Positions 31,582-42,599 of a stretch of DNA of 64,000 nt are shown here, in pieces. The translations under genes and the position numbers were made by a program. Each line of letters begins with the position of its first letter. The stretch's first letter is position 1. The notes under the pieces were generated by a model. It was not told where the DNA came from. It was given only the letters and a program-made list of their open reading frames with translations, and did no database searches. The stretch is from Zygnema cylindricum. Its lineage: Eukaryota; Streptophyta; Zygnematophyceae; Zygnematales; Zygnemataceae. The stretch is taken from the NCBI GenBank assembly GCA_037447655.1, contig JBBHKE010000221.1, positions 136,072 to 200,071 of the forward strand, read 5' to 3'.

Positions 31582-32580
31582 TGTTGAATGTTATGTATTT
31601 TCTAAGTCTGAATAGGAAAAAGAAAACGAAGAAATAAAGCAAAGGCAATCTGCTTCTCGCTCCACTCTCTAGTCCCCATACTTGTTGTAGTCACTGAAGA
31701 CTAGGGAGGGAGCTAGAACCATGGCTGCCTATGCTGTCTAAGGTGGCAAAAAATAGGCTACTACTTATTCTGTACCAAAAAGACTGCCAGCTCCGGGATT
31801 TGATCCTGGTACCTGACGTCCGTTAGATTAGCCGGTAGGTTACAGTTTTATCCTGTAGACTAGGATCACTGCTAGGACATATAGGGTACAAAAGGTATTT
31901 AAATTAATAGAAGGCAAAGATTCAATTTAACTACTAAGACGGAATCTTTTGCAAACCCGCTGTACCTTTTATGCCGCACGAAACAAATGTTATGGACATT
32001 TGTTTCGACGGTCTGGATAAAAAGTCAATGTGAAATCGACGGTCGTGGTGCAAGCCGGGATTCCGAAAACGCCACCTTGGCATTTTTCGGGCGCCACCAC
32101 TCCGGATGACACGTGGCGACATTGTACGTGGTTGCGGAATTTCCGGAGTGCAAGACAACAAGCTCGGATGTGACAAATGTCACCTGTATGGCCTGTCGTA
32201 CAGTTGCCGTACACAAAGTACACCGGCGCCTGTACTTTTCTATACGATACAGTTTTGTGATTGGCGTCGTACTTCAATAGAAGGGGTTTAATTCAGGGAA
32301 TAGGACTTAAAATATTTTGGGTAGGTAGTCGCCTCTCCCAGAGAGCATCTTGTATAAAAGGCAAACTTTGGCCAGCCATATCTATCAACTTAGTTGACCA
32401 ATTTAAGTGATTCTTGTTGTTGCGAACTCAAGGGAGTCCACGCTACAGAAGGGTATAGTCGGTCAGTGTTTTTGCTTGCTAAGGTGGCTGCATTTCTAAG
32501 GGAAAGTCAAAGTGGGTGAATGTGTCGAAATCTCATATTCTAACTTTGCATTCTGTGGTGGAACAGAGCAAACAGAAAGT
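31582..32580 (+). mobile_element. LTR B copy, plus strand, within the insertion
   Basis: Starts TGTTGAATGTTATGTATTTTC and follows the LTR B order: CCATGGCTGCC block, degenerate tRNA-like module, GACACGTGGCGACAT block, GAGAGCATCTTGTATAAAAGGC, GTTGTTGCGAACTCAAGGGAG. The 3' end is diverged. No internal region follows, so it is a solo or truncated LTR. Confidence 0.7.
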
Positions 32581-32766
32581 CTTATTTCACATGGTGAAGC
32601 TGTAATGGGGTTCTGATTGCCAAGGGGTCAATCATTTGGGTTTATATAAACTTGGAGTTGGCACTATCTAGATTAGCTTCTTTTGATCTGCGAATTTTGT
32701 GTGGCTTTGGAGCCCATAGAGTTTCTGTTCTTTTATATACAATTTCGTTTATATGAATATTTGTCT

Positions 32767-34320
32767 ACATGACTTTACTGGTTGGGATGCATGTTTGCTC
32801 TTGTTTGTCTCTTATGCATGACATTATTCTGAAACTGAATGCCTTCTACTACCCTAAGCTTTTTCATTTCCCTCAACCTATCAAAATACACATGCTCCAA
32901 TCGTTTAAGCCAAATCATCAACTTTGGAAAACCAACATAATAAGCATTCTTCTTTTCATTACTCAGGTTAAGCCTAAACATTCCTTAGCTACCCTTATCT
33001 GTCGTGAAGTAGACTCCATCCCCATAGTTAGCTGTAAAGACTCCCTTTCTACTGAAGGTATCAAACTCTTTATCATCTAACACAGATGTAGAGACAAGAT
33101 TTTTACTCAGCTGAGGAATGCTCTATACATCTGAGAATGTGAGTATAGAAGTCTTACCCTCCACTAAGACTTTCAGATCTACTGATCCCACTAGATCTGT
33201 AGTAACCACTCTCCCATCACCATACTCTATCTCTACAGAAGAGATTATCCTTAGCTTAATGAAGATGTCTTGTCACGACATATATGCATGGATGCACCTA
33301 AGTCAATGATCCATCCTTCCTATGGAGATTCCCAAATTGCTCCAAGGGCACACTTCTGTATTTGAGGAATCTCTTTCATCTCCACACTCTCGTCAAGAAG
33401 AAGCTCCCCATGCTCCTCAGAAGACCCATCTTCGGTTTCTCTTGTCACTTTTGTGACCACAAGTATCTTTTTCTTTCCTCCGAAAGAACCCCCACCACGG
33501 TTCTCTTGGAGCCTCAGCTCTGAGAGCTTGACACAATCTGCGATAAAGTGTCCCGGTTTTTTGCAAAAATGACAAAGGCCTTTTGGGGGCCTTAGTCCTT
33601 CAGACTGATCTCTTTCCCCTTTGTACGATTTTTTCGAGTCCTTCCTCCATCGGTCCCCTCCTGCAGCTAGAGCTTGAATGCTCTTTCCCCCTCTCCTATT
33701 CTCCATGGTATTTTCCTGCACAAGTATCATCCGGACTAGTGTATTCCACTTCCATGAACTATCTGTCATTTCCTGTACTCGGTACACTATGTTATCATTC
33801 TCGTCCGGTAACTTCATGATGAGAGTGTTAACTTTCATTTTTATTTGACTTGTCCATCTGGCACTTTCCATCTACAAACAAGATAGATCATTACAATAAT
33901 CTATCATCTTTCCTCCTTTGTAAATGCAACTCACTAGCTTTTGCTCAACCAATTGGAGCTTCTGAATAGTACCAGCTCTATAAATCTCCACAACTCCTTG
34001 GCATTGTAAATGTGAAGGTGAGGGGTGGCCAAAACTTGAGTAAGGTACCTCAGAATGAAGTTCTTGGCAGCCATGTTTACGTCTTCCCACATTTGAGTAT
34101 TTCTCCACGGTCTTCACGGCCGCCGATCCCGGTGCCATGGCAATAGGGGTGAGGGGTGTCTCCTTCCCTTTCCCCTTTTCGACCACACTGTTGTCCCCAT
34201 CTTCTACCTCCTCCACGGAAGCAGTCGCTACTGCAGAAAACCTTACTCCTCCAAATCCTGGCGGAATTCCCAAATGTGGATGTTTCACTTGTCCACTGAC
34301 GATACCCTAGTATCATGTTT
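32767..34320 (-). pseudogene. Copia family B gag, protease and pre-integrase
   Basis: Minus strand, right to left: gag N-part (34290-33872), gag core with LIMKLPDENDNIVYRVQEMT, zinc knuckle CHFCKKPGHFIADC (about 33560, CX2CX4HX4C), acidic linker, then the aspartic-protease region (WIIDLGASMHI near 33310-33260, with the usual DTG as DLG) and the pre-integrase domain (IWLKRLEHVYFDRLREMKKL, 32950-32860). Stops separate several pieces. The gene pairs with 27749-30426 once the insertion is removed. Confidence 0.85.
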
Positions 34321-34506
34321 CGCACAAAGCCCCAATCATCATGGTTTCCTTATAGATGAACCTGATCCATTGAAGGTGGGCACCCTAGAGGGTAAACCCA
34401 TAACCTGAAATTCGCACAAAGCCCCCATCATTATGGCTTCCCAATAGATGACCCGTGATCCATTGAAGTTGGGCACCCTAGAGGGTGCGCCCATAACCTG
34501 AAATTA
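34321..34506 (-). repeat. 92-bp tandem duplication over the primer site and gag start
   Basis: CGCACAAAGCCCC begins copies at 34321 and 34413. Each includes GGGCACCCTAGAGGGT and CCATAACCTGAAATT, so both the primer site and the LTR end are duplicated. Confidence 0.85.
34487..34498 (-). other. Primer binding site matching the tRNA-iMet anticodon stem-loop
   Basis: Minus strand GGTTATGGGCGC follows the LTR terminal CA directly. It is complementary, bar one base, to GGGCCCAUAACC, the anticodon stem-loop of initiator tRNA-Met, not its 3' end. This is the half-tRNA priming known for Drosophila copia. Confidence 0.7.
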
Positions 34507-35110
34507 TGTGTCCTCCATTAGACTTAATACAAGAAGCCTCTAGATAATTTTTAACTAACCCACTTCAAGCCACAACCATTGCTGCCCAAGAATGCAAACT
34601 GACAGTTTGACTGTACCCCTGTGTAGCGTGGACTCCCTTGAGTCTGTAGCAAAATAATCATTGAAAACGGCCAACCAGCCGATAAATTATGAGCCGGCAA
34701 AAATGCCAATTTTATACAATGCTCTCTTAGAGAGAGGTGACAATCTACCAGATTTTTCCAAGTCCTAAACCCCTCTCACAACCCCTATCTACTGAAATAC
34801 AGACCAATCACATGACTGTAAAGTACAGAAAGGTAGTATGGTCGCTGTCCTTTTTATACGGCTTGTCTACAACAAGGCCACTGAGTAGACGCGTGTCACT
34901 TTTCCACTCGTCCGTATGTTCCCCAGAATTCCTGCAACCAAATGTTATCTCTCCACGTGGCGCAAAGTCATGCCACGTCCATAACGGTCAAAGTGACCAT
35001 TCCGCGATCTCAGTAGTGATATGCGCCGTCGGATTACGTCCGACATTAAATGTCGACCCACAAAACAAATGTCCGATTCATTTGTTTCGTGCAAAATAAC
35101 GTCCGCACTG
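34499..35110 (-). mobile_element. 5' LTR of family B, gag-proximal part
   Basis: Starts (plus strand) TGAAATTATGTG, the complement of the terminal CA, and aligns with 26717-27300, including TTTAACTAACCC.CTTCAAGCC, GGACTCCCTTGAGTCTGTAGC and CAGAGTGGAAGTGACACG blocks. It breaks at 35110, where a family A LTR begins. The missing outer part is at 37784-38029. Confidence 0.8.
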
Positions 35111-35800
35111 TGTTGTTCTACAACCACCAATGCAGGTGGAGGAGTAGCAGTAGTAGTAGAAGTAGACTTGATACACTCTCAAAAGCTATCAAGAATCCTA
35201 CCTAACTGTTGTTCTTAAGTGCTCACCAATTCTTATACAAGCATCCAAACCTCACAAAACTCTATCAAAATATAGAGTAGCATAAACACTGATAAATCCC
35301 AAAGTTATAGCACAATTGACTTGACAACACTCAAGATATAATACTCAGAAGTTTCCCAAAAACTGTTTGTAGTTTTACTACTTCGAAGTCTGGATACATA
35401 ATATGTTATGAGTCCTAAGTCTTATACTTGTGTTGAACCGGCAACACCAGTGTACTTTAGAGGTACATTAAACCACCAAGCTACCACTAATCTGTCAAGC
35501 TACCATTGAGCTATCACTAAGCTACCACTGACCTATCACTAAGCTAACTAGAATCGTATCTATCGCAGTTGCTCTATCTAGTACAGAATCACATTAAGAA
35601 TATCAGACGTTGCGTTATCCTGTCTGTGTTGCAGCTTCGCTGCTACGCTGCTCTGCTATATAGCAGCTGCTCTGCTGTATAGCAGCTGCGCTGCTTTGTT
35701 GTATAGCAGCTGCCCTGCTCTATCTGTATAGCAGTTGCGCTCCTTTGTCTGTAAAGTAGCTGCGCTGCTCTGAGACTGAAAGCTTTCCAAAAAGACAACA
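35111..35800 (-). mobile_element. 3' LTR of a reverse copia family A element
   Basis: Minus strand starts TGTTGTCTTTTTGG (35800) and ends GTAGAACAACA (35111), perfect TGTTG/CAACA ends. It matches the LTRs at 41795-42599 and 46835-47690. It includes the ATGTCTACT gag start near its 3' end and a CAGC minisatellite (35640-35770). Confidence 0.88.
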
Positions 35801-35810
35801 CTCCCCTAAA
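35801..35810 (-). other. Polypurine tract, family A
   Basis: Minus strand TTTAGGGGAG immediately precedes the LTR, the same position and nearly the same sequence as GTTAGGGGAG at 46825-46834. This is the plus-strand primer site. Confidence 0.75.
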
Positions 35811-35960
35811 GCTTTAGACTCAGTATCTCGGCGCAGCTGCGGTGATAAACTAGCGCAGCATCGCAGCATAGCAGTATAGCAATTAGCAAGTCACCCAGTC
35901 CCATTACCTCACAATAGTGGAATTATCGCAGAGTGACAATATAGCAGTGCAGCAATTCAA

Positions 35961-37783
35961 CTATTCACTTAATCCCACTGCGTCCCTACAATACTTCAAC
36001 TTAGGAGCAAGAAGGGCTTTAGTGAGCATATCAGCAATCATTTTTGCATCTAGCAAATAACATAATTTAATCACTCTAGAGAACACCTTTTCTCTTACAA
36101 AGTGTAATCGTACATCCATGTGCTTGCTTTTGAAGTGATGACTCGGGTTAGAAGCAATGGCAATGGCAGCCTGGTTATCACACCAGATCACCTGTGGACC
36201 AACTTGCATGTATCCTAGTTCTTGTAATATGGATTTTACCCGTAAGAGTTCTTTGAGGGCCGAGCTTGCTGCCATATATTCTGACTCCATTGTCGACTGT
36301 GCTGTAACCTTTTGAAGTTTGCTGCTCCAACAGCAAGTACCGTTCCCAATTTGTAGAACAAATCCTGTGGTGGATTTCTGGCTTGGCATGTCGCCATAGC
36401 TTGCATCACTCCATGTTTGCAGCTTTACTTCTCCTCCGCCTAGAGTGAGTTTGAGATCTTTAGTTCCTGCCAAATATCTTAAGACTCTCCTTGCTGCATC
36501 AAGATCAGATTTTCTTGGATTTTGTAGACTCGTGCTCAGTACCCTGACTGCTGCGGCAATGTCAGGACGGGTACAGTTCATGAAATATATTAAGCTTCCC
36601 ACTATCTGTCTATAAGGTATTATTGTTAAAGGATCATTCTCCCTTGACTCTAAATACTCGCTATCAATGACACCTGGTTGTGTCTCTTCTCCCTCTAACT
36701 TCTGCCGAAACTCCATTAGAGTTAGAAATCCTTTTGCCCCCCGCATTCCGTACTCATCCATCATGTTTCAATAGCCTCTTTTTGAGTCAGTTTTATTTTT
36801 TTCCTATTTCTGTCCCTCTCTACCTGGATACCCAAAATATATTTTGCCTCACCGAGGTCTTTCATCTCGAACCGTGAGTTTAGAGCGGTTTTGATTTTGT
36901 TAATTTCAGCCATTGATTTGCTAATTTAATAGCAAATCATCTACATATACTGCTATATACACTATCCCATTTTCACCCTTTAAAATGCAGACACAGTGAT
37001 CAGAACTTATCTTTTGAAATCCTAGACTAGTTAAGAATTCATCAAGCTTTATATTCCATTGTCTGGGGGCCTGTTTTAGGCCGTACAAAGATTTTAGCAA
37101 CTTGCATACTAAGTGCTCTTTTCCTGGTTCCACATACTTTTCAGGCGGCTGCATGTAAATGGTCTCTTCTAGTTCTCCATGCAAAAAGGCCGTCTTTACA
37201 TCCATCTGATGTATTTCCATATCTTCTATAGCAGCTAGAGATAGCAAAATCCTAACTGTTGGAAATCTTACAACCGGAGAAAATGTTTCTTCAAAATCGA
37301 TTCCTTCCTTTTGATTATACCCCTTCGCCACAAGTGTGGCCTTATAGCGTTCAATGGTGTTATCAGGATTTAACTTCACCTTGAATACCCATTTCTTGCC
37401 AATCGTTTTTTTGTCTGGAGGAAGGTCAACAAGCTCCCATGTTTGAGCCTCCATGATCGACTTCATTTCGTCGTTTGCCGCATCAATCCAATGATTCCGC
37501 TCTGGGGATGAGAAGGCCTCTTGGATGGTCAAGGTCTCCCCTGAGACTGCCGAGTAGGCAAAGTGAGAGCTTGCTTGCAGGCGGCTGCTTGATCTTCTTC
37601 CCCCCGGAAATTCTGAGGCTGAGATCGTCGGATGCCGCGCATTGCGCTAATTGCGCTTGTTGCGATCCGTGTGTATTGACTGCTCTTGGTCCATCTGGAC
37701 CCGAAGTTGGTGAGGAATTTGGAGAGAGGCTGACTCCGGAGTCATTACCGGAGTTTGTGGAATCTGTCGGACAATTTCCTGTA
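35961..37783 (-). pseudogene. Copia family A RT and RNase H, 5'-truncated
   Basis: From 37783 leftward: the linker (IVRQIPQTPVMTPESASLQI), reverse transcriptase (WVFKVKLNPDNTIERYKATL, FSPVVRFPTVRILLSLAAIE, LLKSLYGLKQAPRQWN, YIAVYVDDLL at 36930), then RNase H (YFMNCTRPDIAAAV, TWSDASYGDMPSQKSTTGFV, STMESEYMAASSALKELL) ending in KLKYCRDAVGLSE. A one-base insertion at the YVDDLL site (about 36920) and a second frame break near 36764 inactivate it. Gag, protease, integrase and the 5' LTR are absent: only the 3' half lies inside LTR B. Confidence 0.9.
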
Positions 37784-38029
37784 CTCTACCAGTCGGAGGT
37801 TCGAGTCCTATCGAACTCAACCTTTTGTTGAGAGTGACATTTGTCACTCTTTAGTCTTGCAAACTAAGGCAACCATGGCTTAACCACCCTCTCTATCCTT
37901 CAGTGACTACAACAAGTATAGGGGCTAGAGAGAGGAGGTAAATACAAGTTGCCTACGCTTTTTCTTTTTCCTTTTATACTAACCTGTTTTATACCTAGAA
38001 AATACTCTAGAAATCTATTAATTTCAACA
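37784..38029 (-). mobile_element. 5' LTR of family B, outer part
   Basis: CTCTACCAGTC then GGTTCGAGTCC and TTTTGTTGAGAGTGACATTTG align with 27442-27685. The end ATTTCAACA (minus TGTTGAAAT) matches the LTR start. With 34499-35110 it makes one LTR split by the family A fragment, with roughly 110-130 bp lost at the junction. Confidence 0.8.
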
Positions 38030-38198
38030 ACATTCAGCGGCGTTGCTATGCTGCTACGCTGCGTTGCTATGCTACGTGACCAAGTTGCTACGTTGTTATG
38101 TTGCTCTACTTTGGCATCGCAGCTGCGCTGCTCTGGAATCGCAACTAACGCAGCCTTATCCTTAGCAATAGTGGACAATTCCATGTAACCTTGTTACA
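38030..38198 (-). mobile_element. Fragment of gypsy LTR D start
   Basis: Minus strand TGTAACAAGGTTACATGG, then GAGCAGCGCAGCTGCGATGCC, matches 5468-5570. It ends where LTR B begins. Confidence 0.7.
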
Positions 38199-39228
38199 CC
38201 CAATATGGACCTTTTTTCAGGCACCTGATAATCGATATAATGGTACGATATATTGTTATCGGTGTTATCACCAATAACTAGCTGGTTTTTATTGGTATTT
38301 ATCGGCGATAACACCGAAATCAATAACTATCGACGATATATGTACGGACCGTACAGAGAAATGTATGGCCAGTACACTCAACTGTCATCATATTCCCCGG
38401 ACGCGCCCTAATTACAACCTTTATCTACTAAGGTGTCTACGAATCAAATCACTGGTATTGTATAGTTGTACAAGCAAAGAAAGTACAGTAGCAGGCATGT
38501 GGTATGTCCGGTTTTGTTACGGATCTTATAAAACGATATACCTTTCACATTCGACACCATGGCTTTGTCCCTTTCTTCCTTGAGATCCGCTGGAGACTTA
38601 ACACGTGTCAATCTGTCAAATTTTTTGGCATAAGCCGCCAAAAGAGCTATTCCGAGATGTCGGCGCTCATGCTAGCCGTTCGCTCGTATTTTCTCATTCC
38701 ATGTCGTATGTTCAATTCTGAAGTTGAGCATAATGTTATTTTTTGTGCGTTGTACTTTTTTTCCGCAGTCCTTTTTCCGTTCCATGTTCACCAGTTTGTC
38801 GCTACAATTCCGTACGTTGTCGCAAAATTACAATTCAGTTAACCGGCCAGAAAGTACTACAAAGTACTAAAAAGCATCCTTTCCTCAAAGTCCGTACATT
38901 TCTTGTTAAAAATTGTACATTTCCTTTAGATTTTGTGTTCAGTTTACTGGACAGAAAGTACTCCGCATTTTTATGCGATTTTTTCAAAAGTCACGAACTA
39001 TTCGTAGAAATCAGAATAAAAGAAATAAATCGTATGAACAAATATGGTTTCCATACTAAAGTTTTAGAACTATAAAGTATTCTTTTAAATTTGTCAACGT
39101 TTATGTGTTCCACTGTCCGTAAGAAATTGCAGTTAAACAGAGACGGAACAGATTCTTATACGTGGCATGCCACGCTATATAAAGTTAATAATATAATGCA
39201 GTAGGTTATAAAGTACTATTGTATGCAA
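38199..39228. other. Unassigned repeat-like DNA
   Basis: Includes GATAATCGATATAATGG/TTATCGGTGTTATCACC hairpins related to hAT-type ends and an ACGTGGCATGCCACGCTATATAAAG stretch also seen near 7095-7120. No gene supported. Confidence 0.4.
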
Positions 39229-39677
39229 ACTAGAGGTCGCAAACGGTAAACCGAAACCGCGACCGACCGTTAACCGACCGCCCGCGCCGGATCTGCAACG
39301 GATTCGGTTGCCAACTTTTGGGGGCGGGCGGTCATGGTCGGTTGATTCACCAAGAAAAACAAAAGGTTACGGTCGGTCAAGCAAAAATTGAAAAAAAATG
39401 AAAATTTTGTATTTTTTTCCAACATTATTGCACTTTGTAATTTTGGTATCGTGGAATTACGTGACATCATGATTAGCGTCGCAAATCAAACACGATACTG
39501 ACACTATTCATTTCGCGAATCTTACTAAAAGTTAAGGGCCGCAAATCATAATCTATTGTAAAGCATTAGTTATGTACTTTTTACGGTGTTTTCAAAAACA
39601 TGTCAAATTATTATGTCAATATCACGTGACATGTCGTAAATATTTGTTTCCTCATATATCAACATTATTGCAAAGTG
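39229..39677 (-). mobile_element. Reverse copy of the hAT-type element of 7928-8607, truncated
   Basis: It starts TAGAGGTCGCAAAC (one base from the CAGAGGTCGCAAA end) and continues with complements of GGTTTCGGTT, GGATCCGG..CGG, TTGGCAACCGAATCCG, GGTCGGTTGATTCACC and ACGTGACATCATGA from the 3' part of that element. The second end is missing; another element begins at 39686. Confidence 0.7.
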
Positions 39678-39685
39678 CTAATAAT

Positions 39686-40507
39686 TAGTGTTGGGTATCG
39701 GGTAAATTGATATTGCGATAATTTTGATATTCAATAAATCGCATATCGATCGAGCAGAATCCTCGATATATCGTACCAAAACCAACATAAATCATCGCGA
39801 TATATAGTATATTTTAAATTTAATATTTTATATTTTTATATAATATGTTATTTTAGCGATAAAGACAAATGGTCTAATACGCCACAAACGACGTGATTTT
39901 TGTTGCGTGACTTAAAGGTAGACGCCGCAAAATGTAACCGACAAAAAAGTACTACTTCTGTAATTCATTTAATTAATTAATTAGGATATGGTTGGTTGGT
40001 TACACCAAGAGGTATCTGTGATAGTACGGACAACAAATTTGATGTATTACAAAGGCCTCGATTACATCCCGTATCGTGTGTAAATAAGTTTTTAGGTACG
40101 TCTTCAGATTTGAGTGCTCCACGTAAGCTGACGATCAAATCGTCAAAGATTTGGAAACCGACCATTTTCGTCTAGAAGCCCGTACTTGCGAATTCGGTAC
40201 ATGTACTTCACAAGTGTACCGCGTCAATGTACCTTAGGGATCTCCTTCACTCTGCTGACTTTAGGGAAAAACCGTATTTTTTTTCGGCAAAGATTTTACG
40301 GTCACCTTGTCCGAAGGCACGTGACTTTGGAGACATGTGAAAACTTTCAAATTTTTTTTAATGCTTCGATATATCGTCGATACAATATATAGGCGATATA
40401 TCGAGATAATTTGAAATTCGATATATCGAAGCGATATATCGATTATCGGGTACTTGAAATTCAATATATATTGAATATCGGCAAATAGTCCTCGATACCC
40501 AACACTA
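39686..40507. mobile_element. hAT-type element, 822 bp
   Basis: Ends TAGTGTTGGGTATCG and CGATACCCAACACTA are perfect 15-bp inverted repeats. Flanks CTAATAAT (39678-39685) and CTAATTAT (40508-40515) are an 8-bp duplication with one mismatch. The interior has GATATATCG palindromes and no intact transposase. A related left end is at 61844. Confidence 0.88.
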
Positions 40508-40515
40508 CTAATTAT

Positions 40516-41029
40516 GCGTTTTATATCGTGTTTCCACAAATACATCATATTATTATGTCAATGTCATGGGACATGTATTTACTATTAGCTAATAAATCAG
40601 CGGAAATCAAATTATTACGTCAATTTCCAGCGACAAATCCTATTTATTAGCCTATTTACATGTTTCAAACAATGAGGGTGCGGACCCATGAGGCTTTATC
40701 TTAGCTAGCATACTTTGTATTCTAGCTCGGATCCGTCGGACCCGGATTTCAGGTGTCTCTATGTGTCTACTTGAAATTGTTACTTAAGTTTGTGAGGATT
40801 GTATACGTCGACAATACTCGTGATGGCTGTCACCGTGTACAATTTGTCTTTGTCGTGTTGTTTTGAAAAGTCAGTTTCGTGCGAACGTGACAGTTTGTGA
40901 GTAATTATTAATCGTATTTAATATGGAGGATTGAATTGATTCATGGGTTGGTAGAGCAAACGTACGGATATACCTAAATTGAATTAAAGGACACATTGAG
41001 TGGCTCAACAAGCAATGGACGGCGGATCG
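40516..41029. other. Non-coding, no gene seen
   Basis: TATTATGTCAATGTCATGGGACATGT at 40549 repeats, with changes, the text near 39610-39640 left of the hAT element. Otherwise unassigned. Confidence 0.35.
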
Positions 41030-41794
41030 CGAAGCGATCGGATCTACAATAATCAAAATGTTGAAATAGGCGCCGCCAGTACGGCGCAGCTGCGACGCAG
41101 ACAGGACAACGCAGCTGCAATTTTTTTGGATAAATACGCGCCGCCCGTACGGAGCAGCTGCAATGCAGACAAGTCAACACCGCTGCGGATAATTTGATGT
41201 GATACGTACGGACAAAGCAGCCGACGCAGCTGCGGAGAATATGAATATTTTAGATTTTGAGTAATGATATTTGTTTAGTGGTTGCTTAGTGGTAGCTTGG
41301 TTTTTGACGTACGAAGATTGTGGAGATGTCGGTGTAAATATTATGTACAACATACGTTTGTCTTTTTGCTAATTTGTTTATTAGTGTAGATTTGTTCAGT
41401 CTGACATACCTCAAACTATTCGGGTATACTTACAATAGTTTATGTAGATGGTACATATAGTACGGCTGGTATGCCTCCGTACATTCAGTAGTGAACTCTC
41501 TGAGTATAACTTGTAAGACTTAGAATATTTTGATTATCACAGTCAAGTTTATCAAAGCAATGGTAGAATGTGTTTTGCATCTTTGACCTATTGGTGTGAT
41601 CACCCTATTTGGTGTTTTCATCTGAATATTTGTGAAATTATTTTATGATATAGAATCTATATGTTTGTGCAATTTCATTCTATTTTGTTTTTTCTGTAAG
41701 ATCCTATGAGAGGTCTAAGTAGTTAGTTTGTGAAGCTGTCATTTGTTTTTGGAAAACTCTGGAGCTTATATCTTCTAGATGCCTTGGTGGATTT
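41030..41794 (+). mobile_element. Older family-A-like LTR, left part
   Basis: CGCAGACAGGACAACGCAGC, GTACGGACAA.GCAGC and TGGTTGCTTAGTGGTAGCTTGG match LTR A in order, with heavy divergence. The right part resumes at 47691 (CTATAACTTTGGGGGTTTAC against CTGAAACTTTGGGAGTTATC). The complete family A element is inserted in it. Confidence 0.45.
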
Positions 41795-42599
41795 TGTTGT
41801 CTTTTTGGAAAGCTTTCAGTCTCAGAGCAGCGCAGCTCCTATACAGACAAAGCAGCGCAGCTACTATACAGACAGAGCAACACAACTGCTATATAGTAGA
41901 GCAGCGCAGCAGCAGAGCAGACAGAGCAGCGCAGCTACAATACAGCAGAGCAGCGCAGCATCATAGCAGCAGAGCAGCAGAGCAGCGAAGCTGCAACACA
42001 GACAGGACAACGCAACCACGATTATATTTGATATGGTCCGTACGAACAACGCAGCGTCTGATATTCTTAATGTGATTCTGTACAGGATAGAGCAACTGCG
42101 ATAGATACGATTATAGTCAACTTAGTGGGGAACTCAGTGGTAACTTAGTGGGTAACTCAGTAGTAGCTTAGTGATATCTCAGTGGTAGCTTAGTGATAGC
42201 TCAGTGGTAGCTTGACAGATTAGTGGTAGCTTGGTGGTTTGATGTACCTCTCGAGTACACTGGTGTTGCTAGTTCAACACAAGTATAAGACTTAGGACTC
42301 ATAACATATTATGTATCCAGACTTCCAAGTAGTAAAACTGCAAACAGTTTTTAGGAAACTTTTGAGTATTATATCTTGAGTGTTGTCGGGTCAATTGTGC
42401 TGAAACTTTGGGAGTTATCATTGTTTATGCTACTCTATATTGTGAGAGAGTTTTGTGAGGTTTGGATGCTTATAGAAGAATTGGTGAGCTCTTAAGAACA
42501 ACTCTTTGGTAGGATTCTTGATAGCTTTTGAGAGTGTATCATGTCTACTTGTACTACTACTACTGGTCCTCCATCTGCACCAGTGGTTGTAGAACAATA
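41795..42599 (+). mobile_element. 5' LTR of complete copia family A element
   Basis: Starts TGTTGTCTTTTTGGAAAG and ends GTAGAACAATA (ancestral CAACA), 805 bp, preceded by GATTT (41790-41794). The same GATTT follows the 3' LTR at 47691. It includes the CAGC minisatellite, a TCAGTGGTAGCTTAGTGATA tandem stretch and, 59 bp before its end, the gag ATG. Confidence 0.93.
41822..42010 (+). repeat. CAGC/CAGA minisatellite in U3
   Basis: Imperfect units such as CAGCGCAGCTACTATACAGA and GAGCAGCGCAGCAGCAGAG. Equivalent arrays occur at 46866-47030, 35640-35770, 5525-5640 and 38040-38150. Copy number largely explains the different LTR lengths. Confidence 0.85.

Larger units (their letters stand above)
30427..32766. 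mobile_element. 2.3-kb insertion inside the family B integrase
   Basis: It lies between the pre-integrase segment (YFDRLREMKKLRVVEG, 32870) and SGCAQGKAHRLPFP (30400), which are adjacent in intact elements. Contents from left: an alternating-purine/pyrimidine minisatellite (30445-30660), unidentified sequence (30660-31580, including the palindrome GTGTACGCGATTCGCGTACAC near 30692), a plus-strand LTR B copy (31582-32580) and about 190 unidentified bp. Clean target duplications were not seen. Confidence 0.6.

Noticed and set aside
32769-33309. Plus-strand open frames opposite the copia protease region
   Set aside because: They are antisense to a recognisable protease and pre-integrase sequence and show no domain.
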